From NCBI RefSeq assembly GCF_003319105.1, contig NZ_QOHH01000006.1, positions 233,314 through 297,313 of the forward strand: a stretch of 64,000 bases of DNA, read 5' to 3'. Of the stretch, positions 47,905 through 57,032 are shown piece after piece. This stretch comes from Blastococcus sp. TF02-09. GTDB lineage: Bacteria > Actinomycetota > Actinomycetes > Mycobacteriales > Geodermatophilaceae. The notes below the pieces were generated by a model. The model was not told the DNA's origin and did not search any database. It saw nothing but the letters and a program-made list of their open reading frames with translations. The translations under genes were made by a program, and so were the position numbers. Positions within the stretch are counted from its first letter, which is position 1, and every line of letters begins with the position of its first letter.

Positions 47905-48080
47905 GCTGCCGGGCGGCCCCGGATCGGGCACCAGCAGGAACCAGTCGGGCCGGCACCAGGCCGGTCCGCACGTCGACAGGACACCGTCGGATGACTCAGC
48001 CGTGAAGTTCTCACGATGACCATGCGCCACTAACGACGAGGTCGAGCGGGCAAGCCGCCGGCCTCACCAAGAGGAGACCC

Positions 48081-50966
48081 GTGCCAGGCAAAGCCCGCGT
48101 ACACGAACTCGCCAAGGAGTTCGGTGTCGACAGCAAGACCGTGCTCGCCACGCTCAAGGAGCAGGGCGAGTTCGTGAAGTCCGCCTCGTCGACCGTCGAG
48201 GCCCCCGTGGCCCGCCGGCTCCGCGAGGCCCTCGGTGCCGCCACCGGCGGCGCCGCACCGAGCGCTCCGGCGGCCCGTCCGGCCGCCCCGACCCCGGGCC
48301 CGCGTCCGGCGGCACCCGCGCCCCAGGCTCCGGCCGCGCCTGCTCCGCAGGCGCCCGCGGCCGCCGCGCCCGCGCAGCCGCAGGCCCGTCCGGCCGCGCC
48401 GGCCCCCGGCCCGCGTCCGGCCGCTCCTGCTCCGCAGGCCCCGGCGGCCGGCGCGCCGACCCAGCAGCCCGCTGCTCCCCGTCCGGCCGCTCCGCGTCCG
48501 GCCGGTGGCGGCGCACCCTCCGGCGCCGGTCCGCGACCGGGGCCCCGTCCGGCTCCGCGGCCGGGCAACAACCCGTTCAGCTCGCCCCGTCCGGCCGCTC
48601 CGCCGGCCGCGGCACCCGGTGCCGGTCCCGGTGCCGGCCCGCGTCCGGGCCCGGCCGCACCGGGTGCGCGCCCCGCTCCCGGCGGCCCCCGCCCGGCTCC
48701 CGGTGCCGGTGGCCCGCGTCCCGGCCCCGGCGGTCCCCGCCCGGCTCCCGGTGCCGGCGGCCCCCGCCCGGCTCCCGGTGCCGGCGGTCCCCGTCCGAAC
48801 CCGGGCATGATGCCCGGCCGTCCGAGCCCGGGCATGATGCCCGGTCGCGCGGCCGGCGCCGGTCGTCCCGGTGGACCGGGTGGTCGCTCCGGTGGTCCCG
48901 GTGGCGGCGGTCGTCCCGGCGGTCCCGGTGGCGGTGGCTTCCGTCCCGGTGGCGGCGGTGCCCCCGGTGGCGCGCCGGCCGGTGGTGGCTTCCGTGGCGG
49001 CGGTGGCCCCCGCGGTCGTGGCCGTGGTGGCTCGGGTGCCGGCACCGCGGGTGCCTTCGGGCGTCCGGGTGGTCGCGGTCCCGTCCGCGGTCGCAAGAGC
49101 AAGAAGCAGCGGCGTCAGGAGTTCGACTCCATGGCGGCGCCCAGCATGGGTGGCGTCAGCCTGCCCCGCGGAAACGGCCAGACCGTCCGGCTGCCCCGCG
49201 GCGCCTCGCTGACCGACCTGGCCGAGCGCATCGGCGCCGAGCCGGCCGCGCTGGTCACCGCCCTGTTCCACCTGGGCGAGATGATCACCGCGACGCAGTC
49301 GGTGAACGACGAGACGCTGCAGCTCCTCGGTGCCGAGATCGGCTGGAACATCCAGGTCGTCAGCCCCGAGGACGAGGACCGCGAGCTCCTCGAGACCTTC
49401 GACCTCACCTTCGGTGACGAGGAGGGCGACGAGGACGACTGGTCGACCCGCCCGCCGGTCGTGACCGTCATGGGTCACGTCGACCACGGGAAGACCAAGC
49501 TCCTCGACGCGATCCGCAACGCCAACGTGGTGGCCCGCGAGGCCGGTGGCATCACGCAGCACATCGGCGCCTACCAGATCGTCAGCGAGCTGGAGGGCGA
49601 GGAGCGGCCCATCACCTTCATCGACACCCCGGGTCACGAGTCGTTCACCGCGATGCGTGCCCGAGGCGCGAAGGTCACCGACATCGTCGTCCTGGTCGTC
49701 GCGGCCGACGACGGCGTCATGCCGCAGACGGTCGAGGCGCTCAACCACGCCCAGGCCGCCGAGGTGCCGATCGTGGTCGCGGTCAACAAGATCGACAAGG
49801 AGGGGGCCAACCCCGCCAAGATCCGCCAGCAGCTCACCGAGTACGGGCTGGTGGCCGAGGAGTACGGCGGCGACACCATGTTCGTCGACGTCTCCGCGAC
49901 CACCCGTCAGGGCATCGACGACCTGCTCGCGGCGATCCTGCTGACCGCCGACGCCTCGCTGGACCTGCGCGCCAACACCGAGCAGGACCCGCAGGGTGTG
50001 GTCATCGAGGGCAAGCTGGACAAGGGCCGCGGTCCCGTCGCCACGGTGCTCGTCCAGCGCGGCACGCTGCGCCAGGGCGACTCGATCGTGGCCGGCGACG
50101 CCTACGGCCGCGTCCGGTCGCTGCTCGACGAGCACGGCAACAAGCTGAAGGAGGCTCTGCCGGCCCGCCCCGTGCAGGTCGTGGGTCTCACCTCGGTGCC
50201 CCGTGCCGGCGACACGTTCCTGGTCGTCGAGGAGGACCGGGTGGCCCGGCAGATCGCCGACCGCCGCCAGGCCCGCATCCGCAACGCGCAGAACGCCTCG
50301 ATGCGCAAGCGGATCAGCCTCGAGGACCTCGACGCGGCGCTCAAGGAGAACCGTCAGCTCAACCTGATCATCAAGGGCGACAACTCGGGCACCGTCGAGG
50401 CGCTCGAAGAGGCGCTCATGAAGATCGAGGTGAGCGACGACGTCTCGCTGCGGGTCATCCACCGCGGGGTCGGGTCGATCACCAAGAGCGACATCGACCT
50501 GGCGCTGGCCGACGACGTCATCGTTCTGGGCTTCAACGTCCGGGCCGAGGGCCAGGCCACGGAGCTGGCCAACCGCGAGGGCATCGACGTCCGGTACTAC
50601 TCGGTGATCTACCAGGCCATCGACGAGATCGAGGCCGCCCTCAAGGGCATGCTCAAGCCCGAGTACGAGGAGGTCCAGCTCGGCACGGCGGAGGTCCGCG
50701 AGGTCTTCCGGGTGCCGCGCATCGGCAACGTCGCCGGGTCGCTGGTCCGCAGCGGCACGATCGTCCGCAACTCGAAGGCCCGGCTCATCCGGGACGGTGC
50801 CGTGGTCGCCGACAACCTGACGGTGGAGTCGCTCCGCCGCTTCAAGGACGACGCGACCGAGGTCCGCGAGGGTTACGAGTGCGGTATCGGCCTGGGGTCG
50901 TTCAACGACATCAAGGTCGACGACGTGATCGAGACCTTCGAGATGCGCGAGATCCCGCGCACCTGA
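48081..50966 (+). CDS. infB: Translation initiation factor IF-2
   Basis: 961 residues. A short N-terminal IF2-N domain ([19 protein letters not shown]) is followed by a Pro/Ala then Gly/Pro/Arg-rich linker to about residue 350, a second IF2-N motif ([20 protein letters not shown]), and the GTPase: GHVDHGKT near 462-470, DTPGHESF and NKIDKEG. Domains II and III and the fMet-tRNA-binding C domain end the protein. GTG follows GAGGAGA. The linker DNA is so GC-biased that it gives long spurious frames on both strands. Confidence 0.97.
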   Translation: MPGKARVHELAKEFGVDSKTVLATLKEQGEFVKSASSTVEAPVARRLREALGAATGGAAPSAPAARPAAPTPGPRPAAPAPQAPAAPAPQAPAAAAPAQPQARPAAPAPGPRPAAPAPQAPAAGAPTQQPAAPRPAAPRPAGGGAPSGAGPRPGPRPAPRPGNNPFSSPRPAAPPAAAPGAGPGAGPRPGPAAPGARPAPGGPRPAPGAGGPRPGPGGPRPAPGAGGPRPAPGAGGPRPNPGMMPGRPSPGMMPGRAAGAGRPGGPGGRSGGPGGGGRPGGPGGGGFRPGGGGAPGGAPAGGGFRGGGGPRGRGRGGSGAGTAGAFGRPGGRGPVRGRKSKKQRRQEFDSMAAPSMGGVSLPRGNGQTVRLPRGASLTDLAERIGAEPAALVTALFHLGEMITATQSVNDETLQLLGAEIGWNIQVVSPEDEDRELLETFDLTFGDEEGDEDDWSTRPPVVTVMGHVDHGKTKLLDAIRNANVVAREAGGITQHIGAYQIVSELEGEERPITFIDTPGHESFTAMRARGAKVTDIVVLVVAADDGVMPQTVEALNHAQAAEVPIVVAVNKIDKEGANPAKIRQQLTEYGLVAEEYGGDTMFVDVSATTRQGIDDLLAAILLTADASLDLRANTEQDPQGVVIEGKLDKGRGPVATVLVQRGTLRQGDSIVAGDAYGRVRSLLDEHGNKLKEALPARPVQVVGLTSVPRAGDTFLVVEEDRVARQIADRRQARIRNAQNASMRKRISLEDLDAALKENRQLNLIIKGDNSGTVEALEEALMKIEVSDDVSLRVIHRGVGSITKSDIDLALADDVIVLGFNVRAEGQATELANREGIDVRYYSVIYQAIDEIEAALKGMLKPEYEEVQLGTAEVREVFRVPRIGNVAGSLVRSGTIVRNSKARLIRDGAVVADNLTVESLRRFKDDATEVREGYECGIGLGSFNDIKVDDVIETFEMREIPRT

Positions 50967-51009
50967 GTCGGCTCGCTCGCCCAGCAGCAGGAACGGGGGA
51001 ACAGGTCCG

Positions 51010-51306
51010 GTGTTCACCGGAACGCTGACCGCCGACCTGCTGCTGGGCGACGTCCACTCGCTCAAGGGCAAGCGGGCCGTGATCCGGCCGATCGTGGCCG
51101 AGCTGCGGCGCCGCTTCTCCGTCGCCGCCGCCGAGGTCGGCGACCAGGACCTGCACCGGCGCGTGCAGGTCGGGGTCGCCACCGTGGCGGGCGACGCCGG
51201 TCAGGTCACCGACGTCCTCGACGCCTGCGAGCGGTTGCTGGCCGAGCGGCCGGAGGTGACGCTGCTGTCGACGCATCGTCAGCTCGTCAGCGACTCGGAC
51301 TGCTGA
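51010..51306 (+). CDS. DUF503 (YlxP-like) protein
   Basis: 98 residues. MFTGTLTADLLLGDVHSLKG and KRAVIRPIVAELRRRFSVAAAEV match the DUF503 family that sits between infB and rbfA. The fold is small alpha-beta; a role in ribosome assembly is often suggested because of location, but not established. GTG 51010. A half copy of the structured repeat starts at its stop codon. Confidence 0.9.
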   Translation: MFTGTLTADLLLGDVHSLKGKRAVIRPIVAELRRRFSVAAAEVGDQDLHRRVQVGVATVAGDAGQVTDVLDACERLLAERPEVTLLSTHRQLVSDSDC

Positions 51307-51328
51307 AGGACCCGGTCGCCCCCTCACC
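51305..51328. repeat. Half copy of the structured intergenic repeat, copy D
   Basis: GAAGGACCCGGTCGCCCCCTCACC, directly after the DUF503 stop, matches the left half of copies A and B (GAAGGACCCC, five variable bases, CCCCACC). No matching right arm (GCGACCGGG) is found downstream, so it looks truncated. Confidence 0.45.
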
Positions 51329-51373
51329 CTGTCCGCCCGGCGTCCACCGACGCCCCGAAACCAGGAGGTCCTG

Positions 51374-51889
51374 ATGGCCGATCCGGCCCGCGCACGCAAG
51401 CTGGCGGTGCGCATCCGGCAGATCGTCTCCGCCGCGATCGAGACGCAGATCAAGGACCCGCGGCTCGGCATGGTGACCGTCACCGACGCCCGCGTCACCA
51501 GCGACCTCCGCGAAGCGACGGTCTTCTACACCGTCTACGGCGACGAGACGCAGATCGCCGACTCCGCGGCCGCCCTGGCCAGTGCCACGGGCGTGCTGCG
51601 CTCCACGGTCGGCAAGCAGACCGGCATCAAGTTCGTGCCGACCCTGACCTTCGTCGCCGACATCGTCCCGGACACCGCGCGCGAGCTCGAGGAGGCCCTC
51701 GAGCGGGCGCGCTACGCCGACGCCGAGCTGGCCCGCGCCCGCGAGGGCGCCCAGTACGCCGGCGAGGCCGACCCCTACCGCAAGCCGGCCGAGGACGACG
51801 ACCACGACGGCGAGGACGAGCACGAGCTGTCCGCCGAGGACACGCCCTCGCCCGGCGAGGACCTTCCCCGAACCAGGAGTGCGCTGTGA
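51374..51889 (+). CDS. rbfA: 30S ribosome-binding factor RbfA
   Basis: 171 residues. KH-like core from RKLAVRIRQIVSAAIETQIK through DPRLGMVTVTDARVTSDLRE and LTFVADIVPDTARELEEAL, then a 50-residue acidic tail. RbfA helps 16S 5'-end maturation and late 30S assembly. ATG follows AGGAGG at 51362-51367. Its stop overlaps the following small gene by GTGA. Confidence 0.95.
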   Translation: MADPARARKLAVRIRQIVSAAIETQIKDPRLGMVTVTDARVTSDLREATVFYTVYGDETQIADSAAALASATGVLRSTVGKQTGIKFVPTLTFVADIVPDTARELEEALERARYADAELARAREGAQYAGEADPYRKPAEDDDHDGEDEHELSAEDTPSPGEDLPRTRSAL

Positions 51890-52128
51890 GCCAGGACGAC
51901 CCGAACCCGTACGAGCCCCTCGAGGGCCAGGGCACCTCGATGCTGGGCGGCCGGAAGGTCGACGGCAGCGGTGACCCCACCGACGGGGGCAAGCGCGGCG
52001 AGATCGGGGAGGCCCCCAGCATCGCCGAGGACGAGCCCGGCGACGGCACGACCTTCCCCGTGGGCGGCGGCGCGGTCACCGAGGAGGAGAACGCCCCGCC
52101 GGTCGCCGACCCGGGGCCGGACGCCTGA
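51886..52128 (+). CDS. Small acidic protein of unknown function
   Basis: 80 residues, very acidic and Gly/Pro-rich (SQDDPNPYEPLEGQGTSMLG at the start), with no predicted helix, membrane segment or signal. Probably disordered. GTG overlaps rbfA and the stop lies 3 bases before nrnA, so it is fitted into the operon, which supports it being real. I do not recognise it. Confidence 0.6.
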   Translation: MSQDDPNPYEPLEGQGTSMLGGRKVDGSGDPTDGGKRGEIGEAPSIAEDEPGDGTTFPVGGGAVTEEENAPPVADPGPDA

Positions 52129-52131
52129 TCC

Positions 52132-53145
52132 ATGAGCGTCCGTCCCACCCCTGCACCCGGAGCCGCCGCGGCGACCCGCACGGTGGCCGGGGTCCTCGCC
52201 GAGGCGGCCGAGGCCCGCGCCACCGTCGTCCTGTCCGGGCACGTGAACCCCGACGCCGACGCGCTGGGGAGCACCCTGGCGCTGGCCGAAGGACTGCGGC
52301 GTCGCGGCGCGCGCGTCCTGGCGACCTTCCCGGGCGAGCTCACCCTGCCGGCGTCCCTGGGCTGGCTGCCCGGCGCCGAGGGCCTCGTGCCGTCGTCGGC
52401 ACTGCCGTCGGCGCCCGAGGTCTTCGTCAGCCTGGACGCCGCCTCGCCCGGGCGCCTGGGTGAGGTGGCTCCGCTGCTGGACGCCGCGGTGACCTCGGTC
52501 GTGGTCGACCACCACGCCAGCAACCCCGGCTTCGGGACGCTGCAGCTGATCGACCCCGGTGCGCCGGCCACCGTGACGCTGGTGGCCGACCTGCTCGACG
52601 ACCTCGGCGTGACCCTGGACCAGCAGCTGGCCACCTGCCTCTACGCCGGGCTGGCCGCCGACACCGGTTCCTTCCGCTTCGGCAGCACCCGCCCGCAGAC
52701 CCACGAGCTCGCCGCGCGGCTGCTGGCCACCGGCATCGACCACGCCGAGATCAGCCGCCGGCTGTTCGACACCGCGCCGTTCGGCTGGCTCGGCCTGCTG
52801 TCGGTCGTGACCGGGCGGGCGGTGCTGGAGCCGGGGACCGGCGCCGGCCTGGTGTGGACCTGGTCGAGCACCGCCGAGGCCGCCGAGCACGGGCTGCCCG
52901 GCGAGCAGCTCGAGGCGCTGGTCGACGTCGTCCGCTCCGCCGAGGAGGCCGACGTCGCCTGCGTGCTCAAGGGTCAGGACGACGGCAGCTGGTCGGTGTC
53001 GCTGCGCTCCCGCGGCGGCACGGACCTCGCCCGCATCGCCATCGAGCTCGGTGGCGGTGGCCACACCCTGGCTGCCGGCTACACGTCGACGCTCGACCGC
53101 GAGGGCACCATCGCGGCGCTGCGCGAGCAGCTCACCCGCCGCTGA
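52132..53145 (+). CDS. nrnA: DHH-family phosphoesterase NrnA (nanoRNase/pAp phosphatase)
   Basis: 337 residues. DHH motifs: SGHVNPDADALGS, a middle Asp (FVSLDAASPG) and VVDHHASNPGFG; then DTGSFRFGSTRP and the DHHA1 motif ELGGGGHTLAAG. It degrades very short RNAs and may cleave pAp or c-di-AMP products as in Mtb Rv2837c. ATG 52132. The MATE gene follows 14 bases after the stop. Confidence 0.93.
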   Translation: MSVRPTPAPGAAAATRTVAGVLAEAAEARATVVLSGHVNPDADALGSTLALAEGLRRRGARVLATFPGELTLPASLGWLPGAEGLVPSSALPSAPEVFVSLDAASPGRLGEVAPLLDAAVTSVVVDHHASNPGFGTLQLIDPGAPATVTLVADLLDDLGVTLDQQLATCLYAGLAADTGSFRFGSTRPQTHELAARLLATGIDHAEISRRLFDTAPFGWLGLLSVVTGRAVLEPGTGAGLVWTWSSTAEAAEHGLPGEQLEALVDVVRSAEEADVACVLKGQDDGSWSVSLRSRGGTDLARIAIELGGGGHTLAAGYTSTLDREGTIAALREQLTRR

Positions 53146-53159
53146 CCGGGGGAACGGTC

Positions 53160-54473
53160 ATCCCCGCTCCCTCCGCCCCGGCGCCGTCGGTCCTCTCGCT
53201 CGCCCTGCCGGCCCTGGTCGTCCTGGCCGCCGAGCCGCTGTACCTGCTGGTCGACACGGCGGTCGTCGGCAACCTGGGCACCGTGGCCCTGGGCGGCCTG
53301 GCGGTGGGCGGTGGGCTGCTGGCGTGGGCGGCGGCGCTGCTGAACTTCCTCGCCTACGGCACCACGGCGCGGGCAGCTCGTCGTGCGGGCGCCGGCGACC
53401 GGGCGGGTGCGGTCGACGAGGGCGTGCAGGCCACCTGGCTGGCCGCGGGCCTCGGTGTGGTCGTGCTGGTGTTCTTCCAGCTCACCGCGGGCCCCTTCAC
53501 CCGGCTGCTCGCCGGCGGCGCCGGACCGGTCGCGGAGGCCGGCGAGGAGTGGCTGCGGGTGGCCTCGCTCGGCGCTCCGCTGCTGCTGGTCTCGCTGGCC
53601 GGCAACGGCTGGCTGCGCGGGGTCCAGGAGCTGCGCCGGCCGGTCCGGTTCGTGCTGGCCGGCAGCCTGGTCAGCCTGGTGCTCTGCCCGGTGCTGGTGC
53701 ACGGGACCGGCTGGGGCCTGGTGGGCTCCGCGGTGGCCAACGTGCTCGGGCAGGGCCTGACGGCGGGGCTGTTCCTGCGCGCGATCGTGCGCGAGGGGGC
53801 CACCTGGCGCCCTCGTCCCGCGGCGGTGCTGTCCCAGCTGGTCATCGGCCGCGACCTGCTCCTGCGCGCGGCGGTGCTGCAGGTGTCCTTCCTCGTGGCG
53901 GCCGGCGTCGCCGCCCGCGCCGGCACCGCCGAGCTGGGCGCGCACCAGATCGCGCTCCAGCTGTTCTTCTTCCTGGCCCTCGTGCTCGACGCGTACGCCA
54001 TCGCCGCCCAGACCCTCGTCGGGCACGCCCTCGGCGCCGGCCGCCCGGACGAGGCCCGGGTCACCGCCCGCCGGGTGGCGCTGTGGGGCCTGGCCACGGG
54101 GGTGGGGGTGGCGGCGGTGCTGCTGGCGCTGCGCGGCGTCCTCCCACCGCTGTTCACCGACGACCCCGCCGTCGTCGACCAGGCGGAGCTGGTCTGGTGG
54201 TTCCTGGCCGCTCTGCAGCCGCTGGCCGGCGTGGTGTTCGCCCTGGACGGCGTGCTCATGGGCGCCGGCGACGTCGGCTACCTGCGCACGCTGACCATCG
54301 GCTCGGCCGTGGTCGGCTTCCTGCCGCTGTCGCTGCTGGCGGGACCCATGGACTGGGGCCTGGCGGGGGTCTGGACCGGGCTGTGCCTCTTCATCGCGCT
54401 CCGGCTGGCCGGTGTCCTGGTGCGGGTGGCCGGCGACCGGTGGCTGACGGCGCCTGAGACGGTTACCCGGTGA
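53160..54473 (+). CDS. dinF: MATE-family efflux protein (DinF-like) with non-canonical start
   Basis: About 437 residues, twelve TM helices; EPLYLLVDTAVVGNLGTVAL is the typical MATE opening, followed by GTTARAARRAGAGDRAGAVD. It exports cationic compounds with Na+ or H+. No ATG, GTG or TTG precedes the first helix in this frame outside nrnA; GGGGGAA at 53148-53154 is five bases before ATC 53160, which is the most likely start, with GTC 53157 and CTG 53142 as others. The stop overlaps truB (GTGA). Confidence 0.8.
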   Translation: MPAPSAPAPSVLSLALPALVVLAAEPLYLLVDTAVVGNLGTVALGGLAVGGGLLAWAAALLNFLAYGTTARAARRAGAGDRAGAVDEGVQATWLAAGLGVVVLVFFQLTAGPFTRLLAGGAGPVAEAGEEWLRVASLGAPLLLVSLAGNGWLRGVQELRRPVRFVLAGSLVSLVLCPVLVHGTGWGLVGSAVANVLGQGLTAGLFLRAIVREGATWRPRPAAVLSQLVIGRDLLLRAAVLQVSFLVAAGVAARAGTAELGAHQIALQLFFFLALVLDAYAIAAQTLVGHALGAGRPDEARVTARRVALWGLATGVGVAAVLLALRGVLPPLFTDDPAVVDQAELVWWFLAALQPLAGVVFALDGVLMGAGDVGYLRTLTIGSAVVGFLPLSLLAGPMDWGLAGVWTGLCLFIALRLAGVLVRVAGDRWLTAPETVTR

Positions 54474-55387
54474 GCCGCCGTCCCGATGCCGATGTCCCGC
54501 CCGGTCTGCTGCTGGTCGACAAGCCGGGCGGGATGACCTCCCACGACGTCGTCGCCCGCGCCCGGCGGGTGCTCTCTGTGCGCAAGGTCGGCCACGCCGG
54601 CACGCTGGACCCGATGGCCACCGGCCTCCTGGTCCTCGGTGTCGGGGCCGCGACCCGCCTCCTCGGTTACGTGAGCGGCCACGACAAGACCTACGAGGCC
54701 ACCATCCGGTTCGGGCAGTCGACGGTCACCGACGACCGCGAGGGCGAGGTCCTGACGACCGCCTCGACGGCGCACCTGGACGACGCCGCGGTCCGCGCCG
54801 CGCTGGCGGCCCAGACCGGTCCGCTGCAGCAGGTGCCCTCAGCGGTGAGCGCGGTCAAGGTCGAGGGCCGGCGCTCCTACGACCGGGTGCGCGCCGGCGA
54901 GGCGGTCGAGCTGGCCCCGCGGTCGGTCACCGTCCACCGGCTCGACGTCCACGGGATCCGGCGTCCGGAGCCGGACCTCCTCGACGTCGACGTCACCGTC
55001 TCCTGCACGGCCGGTACCTACATCCGGGCGATCGCCCGCGACGCCGGCGCCGCCCTCGGCGTGGGTGGGCACCTGACCGCGCTGCGGCGCACCGCCTCCG
55101 GACCATTCGCGGTCGCGCAGGCCGCGCCGGTCGAGGAGGCGGGTGCGGCGCTCGCCGCCGGCGGGGGAGCCGGCGTGCTCGGGTTGACCGACGCCGCCCG
55201 GCTGGTGTTCCCCGAGCGCGGCCTGAGCGCCGAGGAGGCCACGGCCGTCGGCCACGGCCAGCGCATCCCGGCGACCGGGACCCCCGGGCTTTACGCGGCG
55301 GTGGACCCCGACGGCCGCCTGGTCGCGCTGCTGGAGGACGCCGGCCCATCCGCCCGCGTGGTGGTCGGCTTCCCGCCGCGCGGTTGA
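54470..55387 (+). CDS. truB: tRNA pseudouridine(55) synthase
   Basis: 305 residues. Makes pseudouridine 55 in the T-loop of tRNAs; catalytic D47 lies in VGHAGTLDPMATG. Other motifs are LLVDKPGGMTSHDVV, GHDKTYEATIRFG and TAGTYIRAIARDAG. GTG overlaps the MATE gene. Last of the nusA-infB-rbfA cluster; the next gene starts 29 bases on. Confidence 0.95.
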   Translation: MSRRPDADVPPGLLLVDKPGGMTSHDVVARARRVLSVRKVGHAGTLDPMATGLLVLGVGAATRLLGYVSGHDKTYEATIRFGQSTVTDDREGEVLTTASTAHLDDAAVRAALAAQTGPLQQVPSAVSAVKVEGRRSYDRVRAGEAVELAPRSVTVHRLDVHGIRRPEPDLLDVDVTVSCTAGTYIRAIARDAGAALGVGGHLTALRRTASGPFAVAQAAPVEEAGAALAAGGGAGVLGLTDAARLVFPERGLSAEEATAVGHGQRIPATGTPGLYAAVDPDGRLVALLEDAGPSARVVVGFPPRG

Positions 55388-55416
55388 CCGCTGGGCGCGC
55401 CGGGAAGGGGAGGGCC

Positions 55417-55755
55417 ATGAGCGTCGTCAAGATCAACGCGATCACCGTGCCCAAGGACAAGCAGGACCGGTTCGAGGAGCGCTTCCGCGGCCGGGCCGGT
55501 GCCGTGGAGTCCACCCCCGGCTTCGAGTGGTTCGAGCTGCTGCGCCCGCTCGAGGGCACCGACCAGTACCTGGTCTACACCCGGTGGAGCAGCCACGAGG
55601 CCTACGAGGCCTGGCAGTCCAGCCAGGACTTCGACCGGGCCCACGACGGCGGCGGCGACACCCTGGCATCGGCGGCTCCGCACTCGGCCCACGTGTGGAC
55701 CTACGAGGTGCTCGAGTACGCCGGCCCGACGGCCAACCAGGAGAACCAGGCCTGA
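55417..55755 (+). CDS. MhuD-like heme-degrading monooxygenase
   Basis: 112-residue ABM-fold protein very similar in its first 70 residues to Mycobacterium MhuD, which opens heme to mycobilin and releases iron. Residues known to matter in MhuD are in place: N7 in VKINAI, W66 in EAYEAW and a histidine at 76 (DRAHD; 75 in MhuD). ATG 55417 follows GGGGAGGG. No heme-uptake or siderophore gene is near; it sits between truB and ilvE. Confidence 0.8.
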   Translation: MSVVKINAITVPKDKQDRFEERFRGRAGAVESTPGFEWFELLRPLEGTDQYLVYTRWSSHEAYEAWQSSQDFDRAHDGGGDTLASAAPHSAHVWTYEVLEYAGPTANQENQA

Positions 55756-55864
55756 GCCCACGCCCGGTGGCGGTCGGCTCAGGGCCGCCACCGCAGGCGG
55801 GGATAGTGTGAGCCCGGGCCGGTGGACACCGGGTCCCGAGTCCGCGCACACGCAGGTGGGAGCC

Positions 55865-57004
55865 ATGACCGACACGCTGAGCGACAGCCGTACCTCCTCG
55901 CGCACGTTCACCGAGGGCGTGCCGGTGGTCGTGGAGGACGTGCGCCGGCGCACCCCCACCGAGCGCGCGCAGCTGCTGGAGGACCCGGGCTTCGGCCGCT
56001 ACTTCACCGACAGCATGTTCGTCGCCCGGTACCGCGAGGGGCAGGGCTGGTACGACGCCCGGCTGACCGCCTACGGGCCGCTGCCGATGGACCCGGCGAC
56101 GGCGGCGCTGCACTACGCCCAGTCGATCTTCGAGGGGCTCAAGGCCTACGCCCAGCCCGACGGCAGCGTCGCGCTGTTCCGGCCCGAGGCCAACGCGGCC
56201 CGCTTCGCCCGCAGCGCCCGTCGCCTGGCGATGCCAGTCGTGCCCGAGGAGTCCTTCCTCACCGCCGTCGACGCGCTCGTCGACGCCGACCGCGACTGGG
56301 TGCCCACGGGCCCGGACCAGACGCTCTACCTGCGGCCCTACATGCTGGCCAGCGAGCCGTTCCTCGGCGTCCGCCCGTCGCACGAGTACCTGTTCCTCAT
56401 CATCGCCAGCCCGGCCGGCGCCTACTTCCCGCGCGGCGTCCACCCGGTCTCGGTGTACGTCTCCGAGGACTACGCCCGGGCGGCCCCCGGTGGCACCGGC
56501 GACGTCAAGTGCGCCGGCAACTACGCCGCGAGCCTGCTGCCCCAGCAGGAGGCCTCCGCCCTGGGCTGCGACCAGGTGGTCTACCTCGACGCCGTGGAGA
56601 AGAAGTACATCGAGGAGCTGGGCGGGATGAACCTGTTCTTCGTCCTCGGCTCCGGTGACGACGCCGAGCTGGTCACCCCCGAGCTCTCCGGCAGCCTGCT
56701 GCCGGGGATCACGCGCGACTCCCTCATGGAGGTCGCCCGGGGCATGGGGCTGCGGGTCTCCGAGCGGCGCTACGCCCTGGAGGAGTGGCGCGGCGGCGTC
56801 GCCGACGGCACGGTCACCGAGACCTTCGCCTGCGGGACCGCGGCCGTGATCACCCCCGTGGGCGAGGTCAAGGCCCGCACCGGCGACTTCACCGTGGGCG
56901 ACGGCACCCCGGGCCCGCTGACCATGCGGCTGCGCGAGGCCCTGCTCGACCTCCAGCACGGGCGGGTGGCCGACACCCACGGCTGGCTGCACCGCGTCGG
57001 CTGA
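55865..57004 (+). CDS. ilvE: Branched-chain amino acid aminotransferase
   Basis: PLP enzyme for the last step of Leu, Ile and Val synthesis. 379 residues, fold type IV. The Schiff-base lysine is K215 in GTGDVKCAGNYAASL; other signatures are YAQSIFEGLKAY, LYLRPYMLASEP, EELGGMNLFFV and ETFACGTAAVITPVG. ATG 55865 after GGTGGGAG. Separate from other ilv genes, as usual. Confidence 0.95.
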   Translation: MTDTLSDSRTSSRTFTEGVPVVVEDVRRRTPTERAQLLEDPGFGRYFTDSMFVARYREGQGWYDARLTAYGPLPMDPATAALHYAQSIFEGLKAYAQPDGSVALFRPEANAARFARSARRLAMPVVPEESFLTAVDALVDADRDWVPTGPDQTLYLRPYMLASEPFLGVRPSHEYLFLIIASPAGAYFPRGVHPVSVYVSEDYARAAPGGTGDVKCAGNYAASLLPQQEASALGCDQVVYLDAVEKKYIEELGGMNLFFVLGSGDDAELVTPELSGSLLPGITRDSLMEVARGMGLRVSERRYALEEWRGGVADGTVTETFACGTAAVITPVGEVKARTGDFTVGDGTPGPLTMRLREALLDLQHGRVADTHGWLHRVG

Positions 57005-57032
57005 CCACCACCGGACGGAGGGCGTCGGACCC

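Noticed and set aside
48230..49090. Repetitive Pro/Ala/Gly DNA in infB as a CRISPR or minisatellite
   Set aside because: Units are irregular, in frame and encode the flexible linker common in actinobacterial IF-2.
48011..51182. Long leftward open frames (up to about 1050 codons) antisense to infB
   Set aside because: They exist because high GC removes stop codons; their translations are low-complexity or Arg/His-rich, while the forward frame is clear IF-2.
57005..57032. FMN riboswitch before ribF
   Set aside because: Only 28 bases separate ilvE and ribF; there is no room for the aptamer.
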